Assembly (NCBI GenBank): GCA_019410665.1
Contig: DXSD01000010.1
Coordinates: forward strand, 1 to 32,955
Reading direction: 5' to 3'
Length of the DNA stretch: 32,955 nucleotides
Source: Fusobacterium sp.
GTDB taxonomy: Bacteria > Fusobacteriota > Fusobacteriia > Fusobacteriales > Fusobacteriaceae
The notes under the pieces are model-generated. The model worked only from the letters and a program-made list of their open reading frames with translations, ran no database searches and had not been told where the DNA came from. Positions 17,174 to 26,147 of the stretch are shown piece after piece. The stretch's first letter is position 1; every line of letters starts with the position of its first letter. A program made the position numbers and the translations under genes.

Positions 17174-17202
17174 TTTATAATATTAACATAAATTTATAAC
17201 AA
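17174..17202 (-). promoter_or_regulatory. Promoter of the adaptor-RND-MerR-YczE-cobQ operon
   Basis: TTGTTA (17197-17202), a 17-bp spacer and TATAAA (17174-17179) on the minus strand; TTTACA-17-TAATAT slightly upstream is an overlapping alternative. The spacer holds the 10-base palindrome ATAAATTTAT (17188-17197), a possible regulator site, although in such AT-rich DNA it may be chance. Confidence 0.5.
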
Positions 17203-17242
17203 TGTAAATCTATGATTTTTTATCAGTTTTTATTTATATAAT

Positions 17243-17311
17243 AAAAAAGAGTTCTACTAGGAAGCTATTTGCAATTTAAGAATTTGCAATAACCCCTTTG
17301 TAAAACTCTCT
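17243..17311 (-). terminator. Terminator after the TetR-TolC-RND operon
   Basis: Arms at 17300-17309 and 17248-17257 pair over ten positions with one mismatch, enclose a smaller TTGCAA/TTGCAA stem, and are followed on the minus strand by a run of six T. It lies 19 bases after the PG0541-like gene and separates the two pump operons. Confidence 0.65.
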
Positions 17312-17329
17312 CACTATTTTAAACTAATA

Positions 17330-17716
17330 CTATTTTCTTTTCTTACTCTTTAATTTTTCTAATAACTCATCATCTATAGCTATACTCTCTTCTCTTAAAA
17401 TATCTGGTACTGTTCTCTCTAGAGGAATTACTCCTATAGCCATAACAATCTCATAAGGTAGTGAAGCTCTAAAAGTTTTTAACTGAGTTAGCATTTTATC
17501 AACTTTATCCCCTGGCATCGAAAGTAAAAATATACAATCTGTCCCTGGCCAAATCTGTGTGTTTTTATGTTTTAATTTTTCACTCCATACACTTTCTGCT
17601 TTTCTTTGTACTGTATACATATGAAAGTGAATCTCTTCAAAAAACTCCTCTAACATTGTTTTATGTGATTCATTAATATAAATCATCATCAGTTTAAAAT
17701 TTTCAAAATTACTCAT
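17330..17716 (-). CDS. PG0541-like transporter-associated small protein (PII-like fold suspected)
   Basis: A soluble, 128-residue protein without signal peptide or membrane segment. Its start (FKLMMIYINESHKTMLEEFFEE) and the later IFLLSMPGDKVDKMLTQLKTFR resemble the small PG0541-type proteins found next to RND pumps, and the beta-alpha-beta pattern recalls PII/CutA-like trimers. It ends with a basic KLKSKKRK tail. It is the last gene of the TetR-TolC-adaptor-pump operon, 19 bases after the pump, and is followed by a terminator. A GGGGTG site lies upstream of the ATG. Its role may be to modulate the pump, but no function is demonstrated by what is visible; the family assignment is from memory of similar gene order and sequence. 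Confidence 0.65.
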   Translation of the reverse strand: MSNFENFKLMMIYINESHKTMLEEFFEEIHFHMYTVQRKAESVWSEKLKHKNTQIWPGTDCIFLLSMPGDKVDKMLTQLKTFRASLPYEIVMAIGVIPLERTVPDILREESIAIDDELLEKLKSKKRK

Positions 17717-17735
17717 ATACCATTCACCCCTATTT

Positions 17736-20700
17736 TTAATTCTCTTTTGTTTCTTTGCTAAAAATATTTTTTATAGCTTTTCTTCCAAAATCGATACCAT
17801 CCTCTACTATAGTGAATAAAATAGGTATTACAACTAAAGTTAGTAAAGTTGAAAATGTTAATCCACACATTACTGTAACAGCCATTCCTCTGTATATCTC
17901 TGATCCTTCTCCAATTCCTAAAGAAAGTGGTAACATTCCTAACACTGTAGTCATAGTTGTCATCAAAATTGGTCTCAATCTTGTTCTACATGATTCTAGT
18001 ACTGCTTCTATTCTACTACTTCCTCTTTCAATAGTCAACTGAATAAAATCTATTAGTACAATTGCATTGTTTACAACTACCCCTGCTAGTAGTATCAATC
18101 CTATCATTACCATTACGTCTACAGCTTGTCCAAATACTATTAATCCCCAGATAATTCCTATTAACGCTAGTGGAATTGATCCTATTATAATAAATGGAAG
18201 TAAAAAGTTTTCAAACTGTGCTGCTAGTAAAGCATAGATTAAGAACACAGATATACCTAGAGCTAATCCCAATTGGCTAACAGAGTCATTTAGGTTTTCT
18301 GAGTCTCCACCCCATTTATAAGATACTGATTCTGGTGGATTTGATTCATTAAATGCTTTTACCATTTCATCTTGAATTGCTCTTGTTCCTACTCCAGCAT
18401 CATTTGCGGAAACTGTTACACTATAAATTCTATCTGTTTTATTTATCTCAGAAGATCCCTCAGCATAAACTATATCAGCAATATCTGAAACCTTAACAAA
18501 TTTATTATCTGCAACTTTGATATTGATATTTTGAATATCGTTAATATCTTTTCTTTTCTCTTTAGGAAGTCTAACTAATACATCTATCTCCTCTGTTCCA
18601 GTTTTTACTGTAACAGTATCTCCTCTATTTCCTCCTAAAATAGAGTAACTTAGAATTTGACCTACACTTACAGGATCTAATCCATAGCTGTTCATTTTCT
18701 CTCTATTTAACTCTATTCTTGCTTCAATATTTCCTGGATCAAGAGTAGATTTTATATCTACAGCTCCTGGATACTCTTTTAATCTATTTATTACATTATT
18801 TCCTACAGTTTTTATCTCTTCTAAGTTTGCTCCAACGATATTAAACTCAACATCTCTTGATGGTGATCTCATTGAGAACTCTTCAGACATACTTACCCTT
18901 GTATCAGGTATTTTGTCAACTATAGGTCTGATCTTATTCATAATTTCAAATACAGATGTCTCTCTAGTATCTTTCTTACCAATGTCTACGTTTACAGAAA
19001 GTTGGTCATTTTGAACTACAGTAAAATAGAATTTTGTATTTGGTTCATTTTCTACAACTTTTTCAATTTGATTTGCTATTGAAATTGATTTCTCTAAATC
19101 CAATCCTTTTCCTAACTCTACAGCAATTGAGTATCTACCCTTATCCTGTCTAGGGAAAAATTCCATTTTTAAGAATCTTGGCCCAATAGCTAATGAAAAT
19201 ACAAATAGTCCTATTGCTATTCCCATTGTCTTCATTCTATTATTTAAAGACCATTTTATAAGTTTCATATAATTATTTTTTACAGCTGTAAAGATTTTTC
19301 CCTCTGCTGTAATATTTACTTTATTACTTAAAAATCTACTTGCTAACATTGGTATTAATGTTAGTGATACTAATAAGGCTGCTATGTTAGAGTAGATTAT
19401 TGAGTATGATAGGTCTCTGAATATCTCTCTAGCAATACCTGGAATAAATAGTATTGGAATAAATACAACCATTGTTGTTAAGGCAGATGCAATAACTGAT
19501 AGTGTTACCTCAGTAGCTCCATTTTCTGAAGCTTCCATAACTGGTGAATGTAACTCTGTCATATGACGATATATGTTATCTATAACAACAACTGAGTTAT
19601 CTGTAAGCATTCCCACACCGATTGATAATCCCATTAAAGAGATTAAGTTTAGTGAAGTTCCATTTAATGCTAAGAAAGCAAAAGTAAATATTATAGCTAC
19701 TGGCAGTGCTGCAGAAACTAATATTGTAGCTCTTATATTTTTTAGGAATAATAGTAATACTATTGTTGCAAGAACAAGCCCTTGTATAGCATTTCCACTA
19801 ACACTTGATATTGAACTTTCAATATCTTCAGAAGAATCCATTAATACTTGATACTCAGTTCCAGGTGGCATTACTGATTTTAAACTCTCAATAGCCTTTG
19901 TTGCAGCTTTATTTAATTCTATAGTACTTCCATCTGCTGATTTCTCTATAGCAACAGGAATAGCTTCTTTTCCAGATAGGAATCCTTTATTTGTAAAATC
20001 TTCGGTTGTTAAAACAATATCTGCAACATCTGATAATTTTAGAGTATTTCCATTACTTTTAATTATCATATTTTCATACTCATCAATATAGTTTAATTCT
20101 CCCATAAATCTGGCAATTATATTTTTAGTTCCAGTTTGAACAGTTCCCAAAGGAAGATTTTTACTAGACATTGCTATTAAGTTATATAACTCTACAGGTG
20201 ATAAATTATAAGCTGATAACTTATCACTATCAAATTGAATTTGTAATTGTTTATCTGGGTTACCAAATACATTTACTTGTCCTATTCCAGTTAAACTTTC
20301 AAGTTTTGGAGTTAAATACTCCTCTATAAATGTACTAAGCTCATTTCTATTTTCTGCCGAGAACATCATTATCATTGTAAGATTTCCTGCTCCTGCATCA
20401 ACCTTTCTTGCTATTGGTGTTCCAGCATCATCTGGTAATTCATTTGTTATTTTAGATAATTCTCTTTGAATCTCAGTAGTTTTTTCATCTGCATCTATAC
20501 CAAAATCAAATTCTACCACTACCATAGAACTCTCAAATGTTGAAGTTGAAGAAATCTTATCTATTCCCTCTACATTAGGCAGTATTTCCTCTATTTTTTT
20601 AGTAATTTGTGTTTCTACATCTTCAGCCACTGCTCCACTCCAAGTAGTACTAATAGTTACTACTGGAATCTCCATATTTGGTAGTAATTCCGATTTCATT

Positions 20701-20792
20701 GAAAACATTGCCATTAGACCAATAAACATCATTGAAATCATAACCATTGTAGTAGCAACTGGTCTACGTATTGACAAACCTGCTAGTGTCAT
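17736..20792 (-). CDS. RND efflux pump, inner-membrane permease (second copy, HAE-1 type)
   Basis: Inner-membrane proton/drug antiporter of 1018 residues, a paralogue of the pump at 13049-16084. It shows SIRRPVATTMVMISM at the N-terminus, the porter sequence ILPNVEGIDKISSTSTFESS shared in pattern with its paralogue, the TM4 proton-relay acidic residues in GVGMLTDNSVVVIDN near residue 400, and AGVVVNNAIVLIDFI near 915. GAGGTG precedes the ATG. It lies between its adaptor and the PG0541-like protein. The two pumps are clearly diverged, so this is not a recent tandem duplication. Substrate cannot be deduced; in many bacteria TetR-controlled pumps export drugs or fatty acids. Confidence 0.94.
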   Translation of the reverse strand: MTLAGLSIRRPVATTMVMISMMFIGLMAMFSMKSELLPNMEIPVVTISTTWSGAVAEDVETQITKKIEEILPNVEGIDKISSTSTFESSMVVVEFDFGIDADEKTTEIQRELSKITNELPDDAGTPIARKVDAGAGNLTMIMMFSAENRNELSTFIEEYLTPKLESLTGIGQVNVFGNPDKQLQIQFDSDKLSAYNLSPVELYNLIAMSSKNLPLGTVQTGTKNIIARFMGELNYIDEYENMIIKSNGNTLKLSDVADIVLTTEDFTNKGFLSGKEAIPVAIEKSADGSTIELNKAATKAIESLKSVMPPGTEYQVLMDSSEDIESSISSVSGNAIQGLVLATIVLLLFLKNIRATILVSAALPVAIIFTFAFLALNGTSLNLISLMGLSIGVGMLTDNSVVVIDNIYRHMTELHSPVMEASENGATEVTLSVIASALTTMVVFIPILFIPGIAREIFRDLSYSIIYSNIAALLVSLTLIPMLASRFLSNKVNITAEGKIFTAVKNNYMKLIKWSLNNRMKTMGIAIGLFVFSLAIGPRFLKMEFFPRQDKGRYSIAVELGKGLDLEKSISIANQIEKVVENEPNTKFYFTVVQNDQLSVNVDIGKKDTRETSVFEIMNKIRPIVDKIPDTRVSMSEEFSMRSPSRDVEFNIVGANLEEIKTVGNNVINRLKEYPGAVDIKSTLDPGNIEARIELNREKMNSYGLDPVSVGQILSYSILGGNRGDTVTVKTGTEEIDVLVRLPKEKRKDINDIQNINIKVADNKFVKVSDIADIVYAEGSSEINKTDRIYSVTVSANDAGVGTRAIQDEMVKAFNESNPPESVSYKWGGDSENLNDSVSQLGLALGISVFLIYALLAAQFENFLLPFIIIGSIPLALIGIIWGLIVFGQAVDVMVMIGLILLAGVVVNNAIVLIDFIQLTIERGSSRIEAVLESCRTRLRPILMTTMTTVLGMLPLSLGIGEGSEIYRGMAVTVMCGLTFSTLLTLVVIPILFTIVEDGIDFGRKAIKNIFSKETKEN

Positions 20793-20820
20793 CTATTTTC
20801 ACCTCATTATTTTCTCTTAA

Positions 20821-21894
20821 TTATTTTGCTGTAGAACTCTCTTCTACCTTATCTCCTTCTTCAAGTCCAAATATACCTTTTACAACTATTTTATCTCCCT
20901 CTTTTAACTCTTTTGAAGTTATTTGTGTATAAGGTAAATTTGTAGCTCCAGTTTCAACTTCTATCCTAGTTGCTACTCCATTTTCAACTTTATATACATA
21001 TGAAAGTAGGTTTCTTACAAATATAGCTTCATCTTTAACTGAAAGTGTATCTATTTTTCCAGAAGGTACAGTAACAAAAGAGTACATTCCATCTTTTATA
21101 GCTTGATCTTTATTATCAATAGCTACTTTAATTTTAAATTTCTTTGTATCAGCTTCTGCTATTGGGTTGATTTCTACAATTTTTCCTGTTAAAGTCTTAT
21201 TAATATCAGGTACTTCTACTTTTACTTCTAAACCTAAATCTATTTCATCTAGCCACTCTGCAGGGAATCCTACATATGTTTCCATTGAACTATCATCAAT
21301 AACAGTAAATACTGTATCTGTTGCAGCTACTTTTTTACCAACCTTATCAAATAGATTTCCTATTGTTCCACTTATTTCAGCTTTTCTATATAATTTATCA
21401 TAATCAGATTTTGCTGATTCATAATTTGCTTTCGCTGATTCATAAGCTCCCTTAGCGTTAATATAGTTATTTTCATAGTTTATATACTCTAAATATGAAA
21501 CTAATTGCTCATCATATAATTTTTTAAATTTTTCATAATTATTCTTTGCTATTTCCATAGAAGCTTTACTTGAAGCATAATTTGCTTTTGCTGTAAAATA
21601 AGCTGACTCAGTAGCACTATCAGATAGTACCATTACTAATTCACCTTTTTTAACTTTATCTCCATTTTTCTTTAATATTTTCTCTATTGTTCCACCTTTT
21701 TCAGTTTGGTGATCAATTTTATCCTTAGGTTCTAACACAGCATCAGATCTAAAAACTTGGCTCATCTCTCTTGTTTTTATCTCTTCAGTTACAACATATT
21801 TTGCAGGTTTTTCAATAACCTTTTTCTCCTCTTCTTTTCCACATCCTACTAATATCAGCATTAATATAGATAGTAGATATTTAGCTTTTTTCAT
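20821..21894 (-). CDS. RND periplasmic adaptor lipoprotein (second copy)
   Basis: A 357-residue membrane fusion protein. The signal ends in the lipobox ILVGC, placing lipidated Cys18 at the N-terminus and the protein in the periplasm on the inner membrane. The half-lipoyl motif EKGGTIEKILKKNGDKVKKGE (near 65-85, cited as a landmark) precedes a helical hairpin rich in Ala, Tyr, Lys and Ser (about 92-170), then the barrel region and a C-terminal FVRNLLSYVYKVENG segment. AGGAGG lies just upstream of the ATG. It lies between the TolC-type channel and the pump, completing a tripartite system. The helical hairpin carries repeats of YxSAKAN-like units that may reflect coiled-coil heptads. Confidence 0.92.
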   Translation of the reverse strand: MKKAKYLLSILMLILVGCGKEEEKKVIEKPAKYVVTEEIKTREMSQVFRSDAVLEPKDKIDHQTEKGGTIEKILKKNGDKVKKGELVMVLSDSATESAYFTAKANYASSKASMEIAKNNYEKFKKLYDEQLVSYLEYINYENNYINAKGAYESAKANYESAKSDYDKLYRKAEISGTIGNLFDKVGKKVAATDTVFTVIDDSSMETYVGFPAEWLDEIDLGLEVKVEVPDINKTLTGKIVEINPIAEADTKKFKIKVAIDNKDQAIKDGMYSFVTVPSGKIDTLSVKDEAIFVRNLLSYVYKVENGVATRIEVETGATNLPYTQITSKELKEGDKIVVKGIFGLEEGDKVEESSTAK

Positions 21895-21930
21895 TTCTTC
21901 CTCCTAATAATCTAGTTTTTATTGAGTTTT

Positions 21931-23232
21931 TTAAATTAATTTAGATCTATAATTTTCAAAAGCATATAGATAATCTATCACTACTTGATTGTATCCAACT
22001 TTAGCTTCTCTAAGTTGTGTTTCTGAAGCTAAGAAATCAACAGTAGAGATTAACCCAGCAGCATATTTTTCTTTGTCCATCTTGTAGTTTTCCATAGCAG
22101 CTTCCAATGCTCTTGCCTTAGAATCTCTATCTTTTTCCATTCTTATTAACTCGAGATAAGCATCAGTTAAATTCACATCTATACTATCTTTAGATATTTT
22201 CTCTCTTAACTCCTCTTGCTCTTGAGATAGCTTAGCTACTCTATAACTATCATAATTTTTTCCAAATTCAAATACATTCCAAGTAACTTGAATTCCACCT
22301 CTCCACTCTGCATCATCCATAGTTGTATTAAATTTTCTTCTGTCAGACTCCACTCCATAACTTGCAAAAGCACTAACTTGAGGTAACATATCTGCTCTAG
22401 CTACTTTTCTTTGAGCTTCTGCCATATCTACTGATTTACTAGCAATCAGTGCATCTATACTAGCTGTTTGAGCTTGTAACATATCTGCTTCAAAATCTAT
22501 ATTTTTACTTAAATACATTGGAACATCAAACTCTACAACTGTTAACTCCTCAGTTTTTGGAATTCCTATTTTTAATTTTAAATTCTCTTTTTGTACTGTT
22601 ATTTTATTTTGAACTCCTATGATCTGAGAGTCTACCTCTAACATAGAATACTCAGTTTTTAATAGATCAGCTTTAGTTATAAGTCTTAGATCTAACTGAG
22701 CTTTTTGTTTGTCATAAGTTGCTTTTAATTCCTCTTTAGATGACATTAAAGCTTCTAAATCCTTCTCATTTTTTACTATATCTGAATAGATTTGAATTGT
22801 TTCTAATCTTACATCTCTTTGCTCACCTAAATACATTAAATCTGCTGTACTCTTATAAGCTTGAGCATATTGAATCCCACCTAAAACTGCTCCTCCTTGA
22901 AAAATAGGTTGAGATATAGTTATCTTTTGTGAAAATCCACCTTTAGCTGGTACTTTTTTCGTCTCTCCATCTATTAATCTTCTACTCGGATTTTGTTCTC
23001 TAATTATTTCTCTATCATATTCTGTTCTGCTATATGAACCACTATAAACTACACTTGGTAAAGCATTTTTAAATGCTACTCCTACATTTAATTTAGCTGA
23101 TTCCACACTTTTTTGAGATATTTGCATCTCTTTGCTATTATCTAATGCCATTTGAATAGCTTGATCTAGGGTTAGCTCCCTTGCAAAAACTGTACTACTT
23201 AGCATTAAAATTAATCCTAAGGTTTTCTTCAT
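21931..23232 (-). CDS. TolC-family outer-membrane efflux channel
   Basis: Outer-membrane factor of 433 residues after a cleavable signal (MKKTLGLILMLSSTVFA, cleavage after residue 17). The mature start LTLDQAIQMALDNS is the classical OEP opening, and the second repeat half is seen from ASKSVDMAEAQRKVARADMLPQVSAFASYG. Two long helical stretches rich in Glu, Lys and Ala alternate with beta strands (SGSYSRTEYDREI; GGIQVTWNVFEFG), giving the trimeric barrel and tunnel. GGAGGG lies upstream of the ATG, ten bases from the TetR stop. It is the only outer-membrane channel in the window, so it might serve both RND pumps. Confidence 0.93.
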   Translation of the reverse strand: MKKTLGLILMLSSTVFARELTLDQAIQMALDNSKEMQISQKSVESAKLNVGVAFKNALPSVVYSGSYSRTEYDREIIREQNPSRRLIDGETKKVPAKGGFSQKITISQPIFQGGAVLGGIQYAQAYKSTADLMYLGEQRDVRLETIQIYSDIVKNEKDLEALMSSKEELKATYDKQKAQLDLRLITKADLLKTEYSMLEVDSQIIGVQNKITVQKENLKLKIGIPKTEELTVVEFDVPMYLSKNIDFEADMLQAQTASIDALIASKSVDMAEAQRKVARADMLPQVSAFASYGVESDRRKFNTTMDDAEWRGGIQVTWNVFEFGKNYDSYRVAKLSQEQEELREKISKDSIDVNLTDAYLELIRMEKDRDSKARALEAAMENYKMDKEKYAAGLISTVDFLASETQLREAKVGYNQVVIDYLYAFENYRSKLI

Positions 23233-23242
23233 AATTTCCCTC

Positions 23243-23878
23243 CTAATATGTCAAAATTTTTAAAATACTTTCTGAGATTATTTCTATATTTCTTTCAAAA
23301 TCCTCTGCTCTATATTTCTCTTTTACTTCCTCTATATCTCTTACAAACTGATTATCTTTTTCAGAAAAAAATAGATTAAAAGTTTTATAGTTACTAACAA
23401 TATTATTTAGCATTTTAGAATAAAATTTCATATCCTTCATATCAATCTTTATAGATTTTGAATAAACTGAAATTATCTTTTCAAACCTTCCTACTACTAA
23501 GGTCTCAATCTCTTTTAATAAGTTCAAAGTTTTCTCATCCAATAAAGCTATATTCCTAAATAGATTGACTAAGAAAAGTTCCTCTTTTATCCTCTCATCA
23601 TCTAACTTTATCCTATCTTTTACCATTTTTTTTAATGTATTAGCTAAAGTCATTCTCCTATCTATGTTAAAATCTTTTTTTAAGTTTACTATAAACTCTT
23701 CTAAAATATAGTCTATTACTAAGTTCTTACTTTTAAAATAAGTATAGAAACTTCCTTTAGCTATCCCAGCATCTTTGGTAATATCTTCTACAGATATATT
23801 CTTATATCCTCTTTCTAGTATAAGTTTTTTAGTTGAAAATACTATTAAATCTTTTTTATTCAACTCTCTCAACTCCAA
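23243..23878 (-). CDS. TetR-family transcriptional regulator
   Basis: A 211-residue regulator with an N-terminal helix-turn-helix (ISVEDITKDAGIAKGSFYTYFKSK, residues 29-52; the pattern GSFYTYFKSK is diagnostic) and a helical ligand-binding and dimer domain of unrecognised subfamily. It is the first gene of the TolC-adaptor-pump operon and probably represses its own promoter, where an inverted repeat overlaps the -35 box. The start is taken as TTG at 23878, with AGGAT five bases upstream; a TTG five codons further in, preceded by GGAG, is an alternative. The ligand is unknown. Confidence 0.88.
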   Translation of the reverse strand: MELRELNKKDLIVFSTKKLILERGYKNISVEDITKDAGIAKGSFYTYFKSKNLVIDYILEEFIVNLKKDFNIDRRMTLANTLKKMVKDRIKLDDERIKEELFLVNLFRNIALLDEKTLNLLKEIETLVVGRFEKIISVYSKSIKIDMKDMKFYSKMLNNIVSNYKTFNLFFSEKDNQFVRDIEEVKEKYRAEDFERNIEIISESILKILTY

Positions 23879-23901
23879 TTTTATCCTATCTTGACCTATT
23901 T

Positions 23902-23932
23902 ATTATAAACTATAAAGTGACTTGAGAGTCAA
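23902..23932 (-). promoter_or_regulatory. Promoter and candidate operator of the TetR-TolC-RND operon
   Basis: On the minus strand TTGACT (23927-23932) and a perfect TATAAT (23902-23907) are separated by 19 bp, longer than the usual 17. An inverted repeat, TGACT - 4 bases - AGTCA (23918-23931), overlaps the -35 box and is a good candidate operator for the TetR protein. The -35 starts only eight bases beyond the histidine-kinase stop codon and no terminator lies between, so read-through from the two-component genes is possible. Confidence 0.6.
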
Positions 23933-23939
23933 TATTTTT

Positions 23940-25337
23940 TTATAAAAATTTTATTGTAAATACCACATTTTTCGCATCTTTATCATATTTAAAATCATAC
24001 TTTAAATTTAAAGTATCTAAAATATTTTTTACTATGGATAATCCCAATCCAGTTCCTCCATATTTCCTATTTCTAGACTTATCTATCTTATAAAAAGGAT
24101 TGAATATTTTTTCTATTGCCTCTTCTCCTATTTCATCAGAACTATTTTTTATACTTAAGCTCTCTCCATTCAACTCTATAGATATTTTTTTTCTCTCATC
24201 GACATATGTTATAGCATTTGTCAGGATATTGTTTAGTACAACTCCTAAAAGTCCTTTATCCATTTCAAGCTCTAAAGGAACATATTTCTCTTCTAACTCT
24301 ATTCCTCTTTGCTTTATATCTAAACTATATTTCCCTAGAGTCTCTTTTATAAATTCATCTATTCTTACTTTTTCATAAAAAATTTCTAGATTATAAAATT
24401 CTAACTTCAAATAAGAGTTAATATCCTTAACTAATTTACTTATAGCCATTCCCTCTTTGTATATAATTGTATAAGTTTCCTTTATCTTATCTTCTTCAAT
24501 AATATCATCTTGTAAAGCTTCAATATATCCATTTATTATAGCTACTGGTGTTTTTAGTTCATGCCCAATAGCTCTCATGAATATCTTTTCTGTTTCTAAT
24601 AGTTTCTCCTTTTCTTTCAACTCTTTCTTCAGCTTTTCATTTAGTACCTTTAAATCAATTATATTTTGTTGCAATTGATTTGCCATCTTATTTATATTAT
24701 TTCCCAAACTTCCCAACTCATTTTTAGATTTTATATCTATTTTTTCACTAAAATTAAAATTTGACATTTGATTGGATATCTTCTCTAGAGTTTCTATTGG
24801 TTGAGAAAACTTTTTAGCTCCAATATATGAGCCCAATAAAAGTATAGGAATTATATAAAAAGTATAGTGCTTATATATCCCTAGAATTATTCTTGTAACT
24901 ATATCTGAAACAATTATCTCTCCTACAACTGTTATTATCTCTGAATCTGATATTTTCTTTATTAGGAAAAAGTGATTTGTTATGGATGAAAGTTTTACAG
25001 TTTTTATATCATATTCATTTAAAGCCATATTTCTAACATCTACTCTCATTTCAGCTCTATTAAAAAACTTAAAAAAATCTGTACTTCCACTTCTTTCATT
25101 TAAATTTATATATCTTATATAAACTTGATCTTTTTCTTTACCCCATACTATATCCTCTTTTTTTATCCTTTTCAGTCTCTCTACATCTATTGTTTCTGCA
25201 ACTTTTACCAAAGTATTTTTCTTTTCTTCTATTATATATTTATCTACATAAAAAAAGTTAAAAATATATATAAGTGCTAATGGAAGATACGCAACTAAAC
25301 AGAAACAGATGAATATTTTATAGAATATCTTCTTCAT
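23940..25337 (-). CDS. Sensor histidine kinase
   Basis: Membrane-bound kinase of 465 residues. TM1 is near residues 8-30, an extracytoplasmic sensor region of about 120 residues follows, then TM2 near 155-175, a HAMP linker (KKFSQPIETLEKISNQM), a coiled coil, and the HisKA domain with phosphoacceptor His259 in AIGHELKTP. The ATPase domain shows the N box (NNILTNAI), a NPFYKID F-box-like segment and the G box YGGTGLGLSIV. The sensor region has no motif I recognise, so the signal is unknown. It starts 12 bases after the response regulator, and its stop nearly touches the promoter of the TetR-pump operon. Confidence 0.93.
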   Translation of the reverse strand: MKKIFYKIFICFCLVAYLPLALIYIFNFFYVDKYIIEEKKNTLVKVAETIDVERLKRIKKEDIVWGKEKDQVYIRYINLNERSGSTDFFKFFNRAEMRVDVRNMALNEYDIKTVKLSSITNHFFLIKKISDSEIITVVGEIIVSDIVTRIILGIYKHYTFYIIPILLLGSYIGAKKFSQPIETLEKISNQMSNFNFSEKIDIKSKNELGSLGNNINKMANQLQQNIIDLKVLNEKLKKELKEKEKLLETEKIFMRAIGHELKTPVAIINGYIEALQDDIIEEDKIKETYTIIYKEGMAISKLVKDINSYLKLEFYNLEIFYEKVRIDEFIKETLGKYSLDIKQRGIELEEKYVPLELEMDKGLLGVVLNNILTNAITYVDERKKISIELNGESLSIKNSSDEIGEEAIEKIFNPFYKIDKSRNRKYGGTGLGLSIVKNILDTLNLKYDFKYDKDAKNVVFTIKFL

Positions 25338-25349
25338 AATTTTACCTCA

Positions 25350-26006
25350 CTATAAGTCTAATTTATATCCTATTCCTCTTACAGTTTTTATAGAGTTTCT
25401 TCCTATTTTTTTTCTCAGATTTTTTATATGAGTGTCTATAGTTCTATCATCACCTAAAAAATCATATCCCCATACTTCATTTAAAAGTTTCTCTCTACTT
25501 AAAGCTATCTTATTATTTTTTATTAAATATAGTAATAGATCATACTCTTTAGGTGCTAAATCTATCTCTCCTTTAGAATCACTTACACTATGTGAGCTAT
25601 CATTTATTGTTAAATCTCCAATCTCTATTATTGAGTCCACATAATTATTACTCTTTTTAAGTAAAGCTTTTATTCTTGCTAAAAGGACTTTATTATTAAA
25701 AGGCTTAGTTATATAATCATCTGCCCCTATTTCAAAACCAAAAACCTCATCTTCACTATCATCTCTTGCTGTTAACATTATCACAGGTATATCTGTATAT
25801 TTTTTTACTTCTCTTAGTATACTCCAACCATCTTTTTTAGGTAACATTACATCTAAAATAACTAAATCAAAGGGCTTTTCATAAAAAAGTTTCATTCCCT
25901 TTTCTCCATCCTCAGCTTCAACTATTTCATATCCCTCTCTTACCAAATACATTCTTAAAATATTTCTTATTTGTTCTTCATCATCCACTATTAAAATTCT
26001 TTTCAT
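25350..26006 (-). CDS. OmpR/PhoB-family response regulator
   Basis: A 218-residue DNA-binding regulator. The receiver has the acidic pocket (VDDEE, residues 7-11), the phosphoacceptor Asp52 in LVILDVMLP, the switch threonine in VIMLTAR and the lysine of ITKPF. The C-terminal winged helix ends with the typical DRTIDTHIKNLRKKIG and TVRGIGYKL. A TTG at 26018 is in frame, but the GGAGG site five bases upstream of the ATG at 26006 decides the start. A TATACT at 26041-26046 may be its -10, without a clear -35. Its target promoters are unknown; nearby candidates are the pump operon and the porin gene, whose promoter contains 12-bp-period direct repeats. Confidence 0.94.
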   Translation of the reverse strand: MKRILIVDDEEQIRNILRMYLVREGYEIVEAEDGEKGMKLFYEKPFDLVILDVMLPKKDGWSILREVKKYTDIPVIMLTARDDSEDEVFGFEIGADDYITKPFNNKVLLARIKALLKKSNNYVDSIIEIGDLTINDSSHSVSDSKGEIDLAPKEYDLLLYLIKNNKIALSREKLLNEVWGYDFLGDDRTIDTHIKNLRKKIGRNSIKTVRGIGYKLDL

Positions 26007-26147
26007 TTCATCCTCCAAACTCTCTTTAACTTACCGCTTTAGTATATATGAAAAATATGATTGATTTGTGAATAGATATTGTTTCTATTATTATATTTTA
26101 TTACTTTTCTTTTGTCTACTATCTACTTTTATTTTTCACCTAAAAAT

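Noticed and set aside
13049..20792. The two RND pumps as a recent tandem duplication.
   Set aside because: The proteins share family motifs only; their sequences, adaptors and regulators are clearly diverged and no long DNA repeat is visible.
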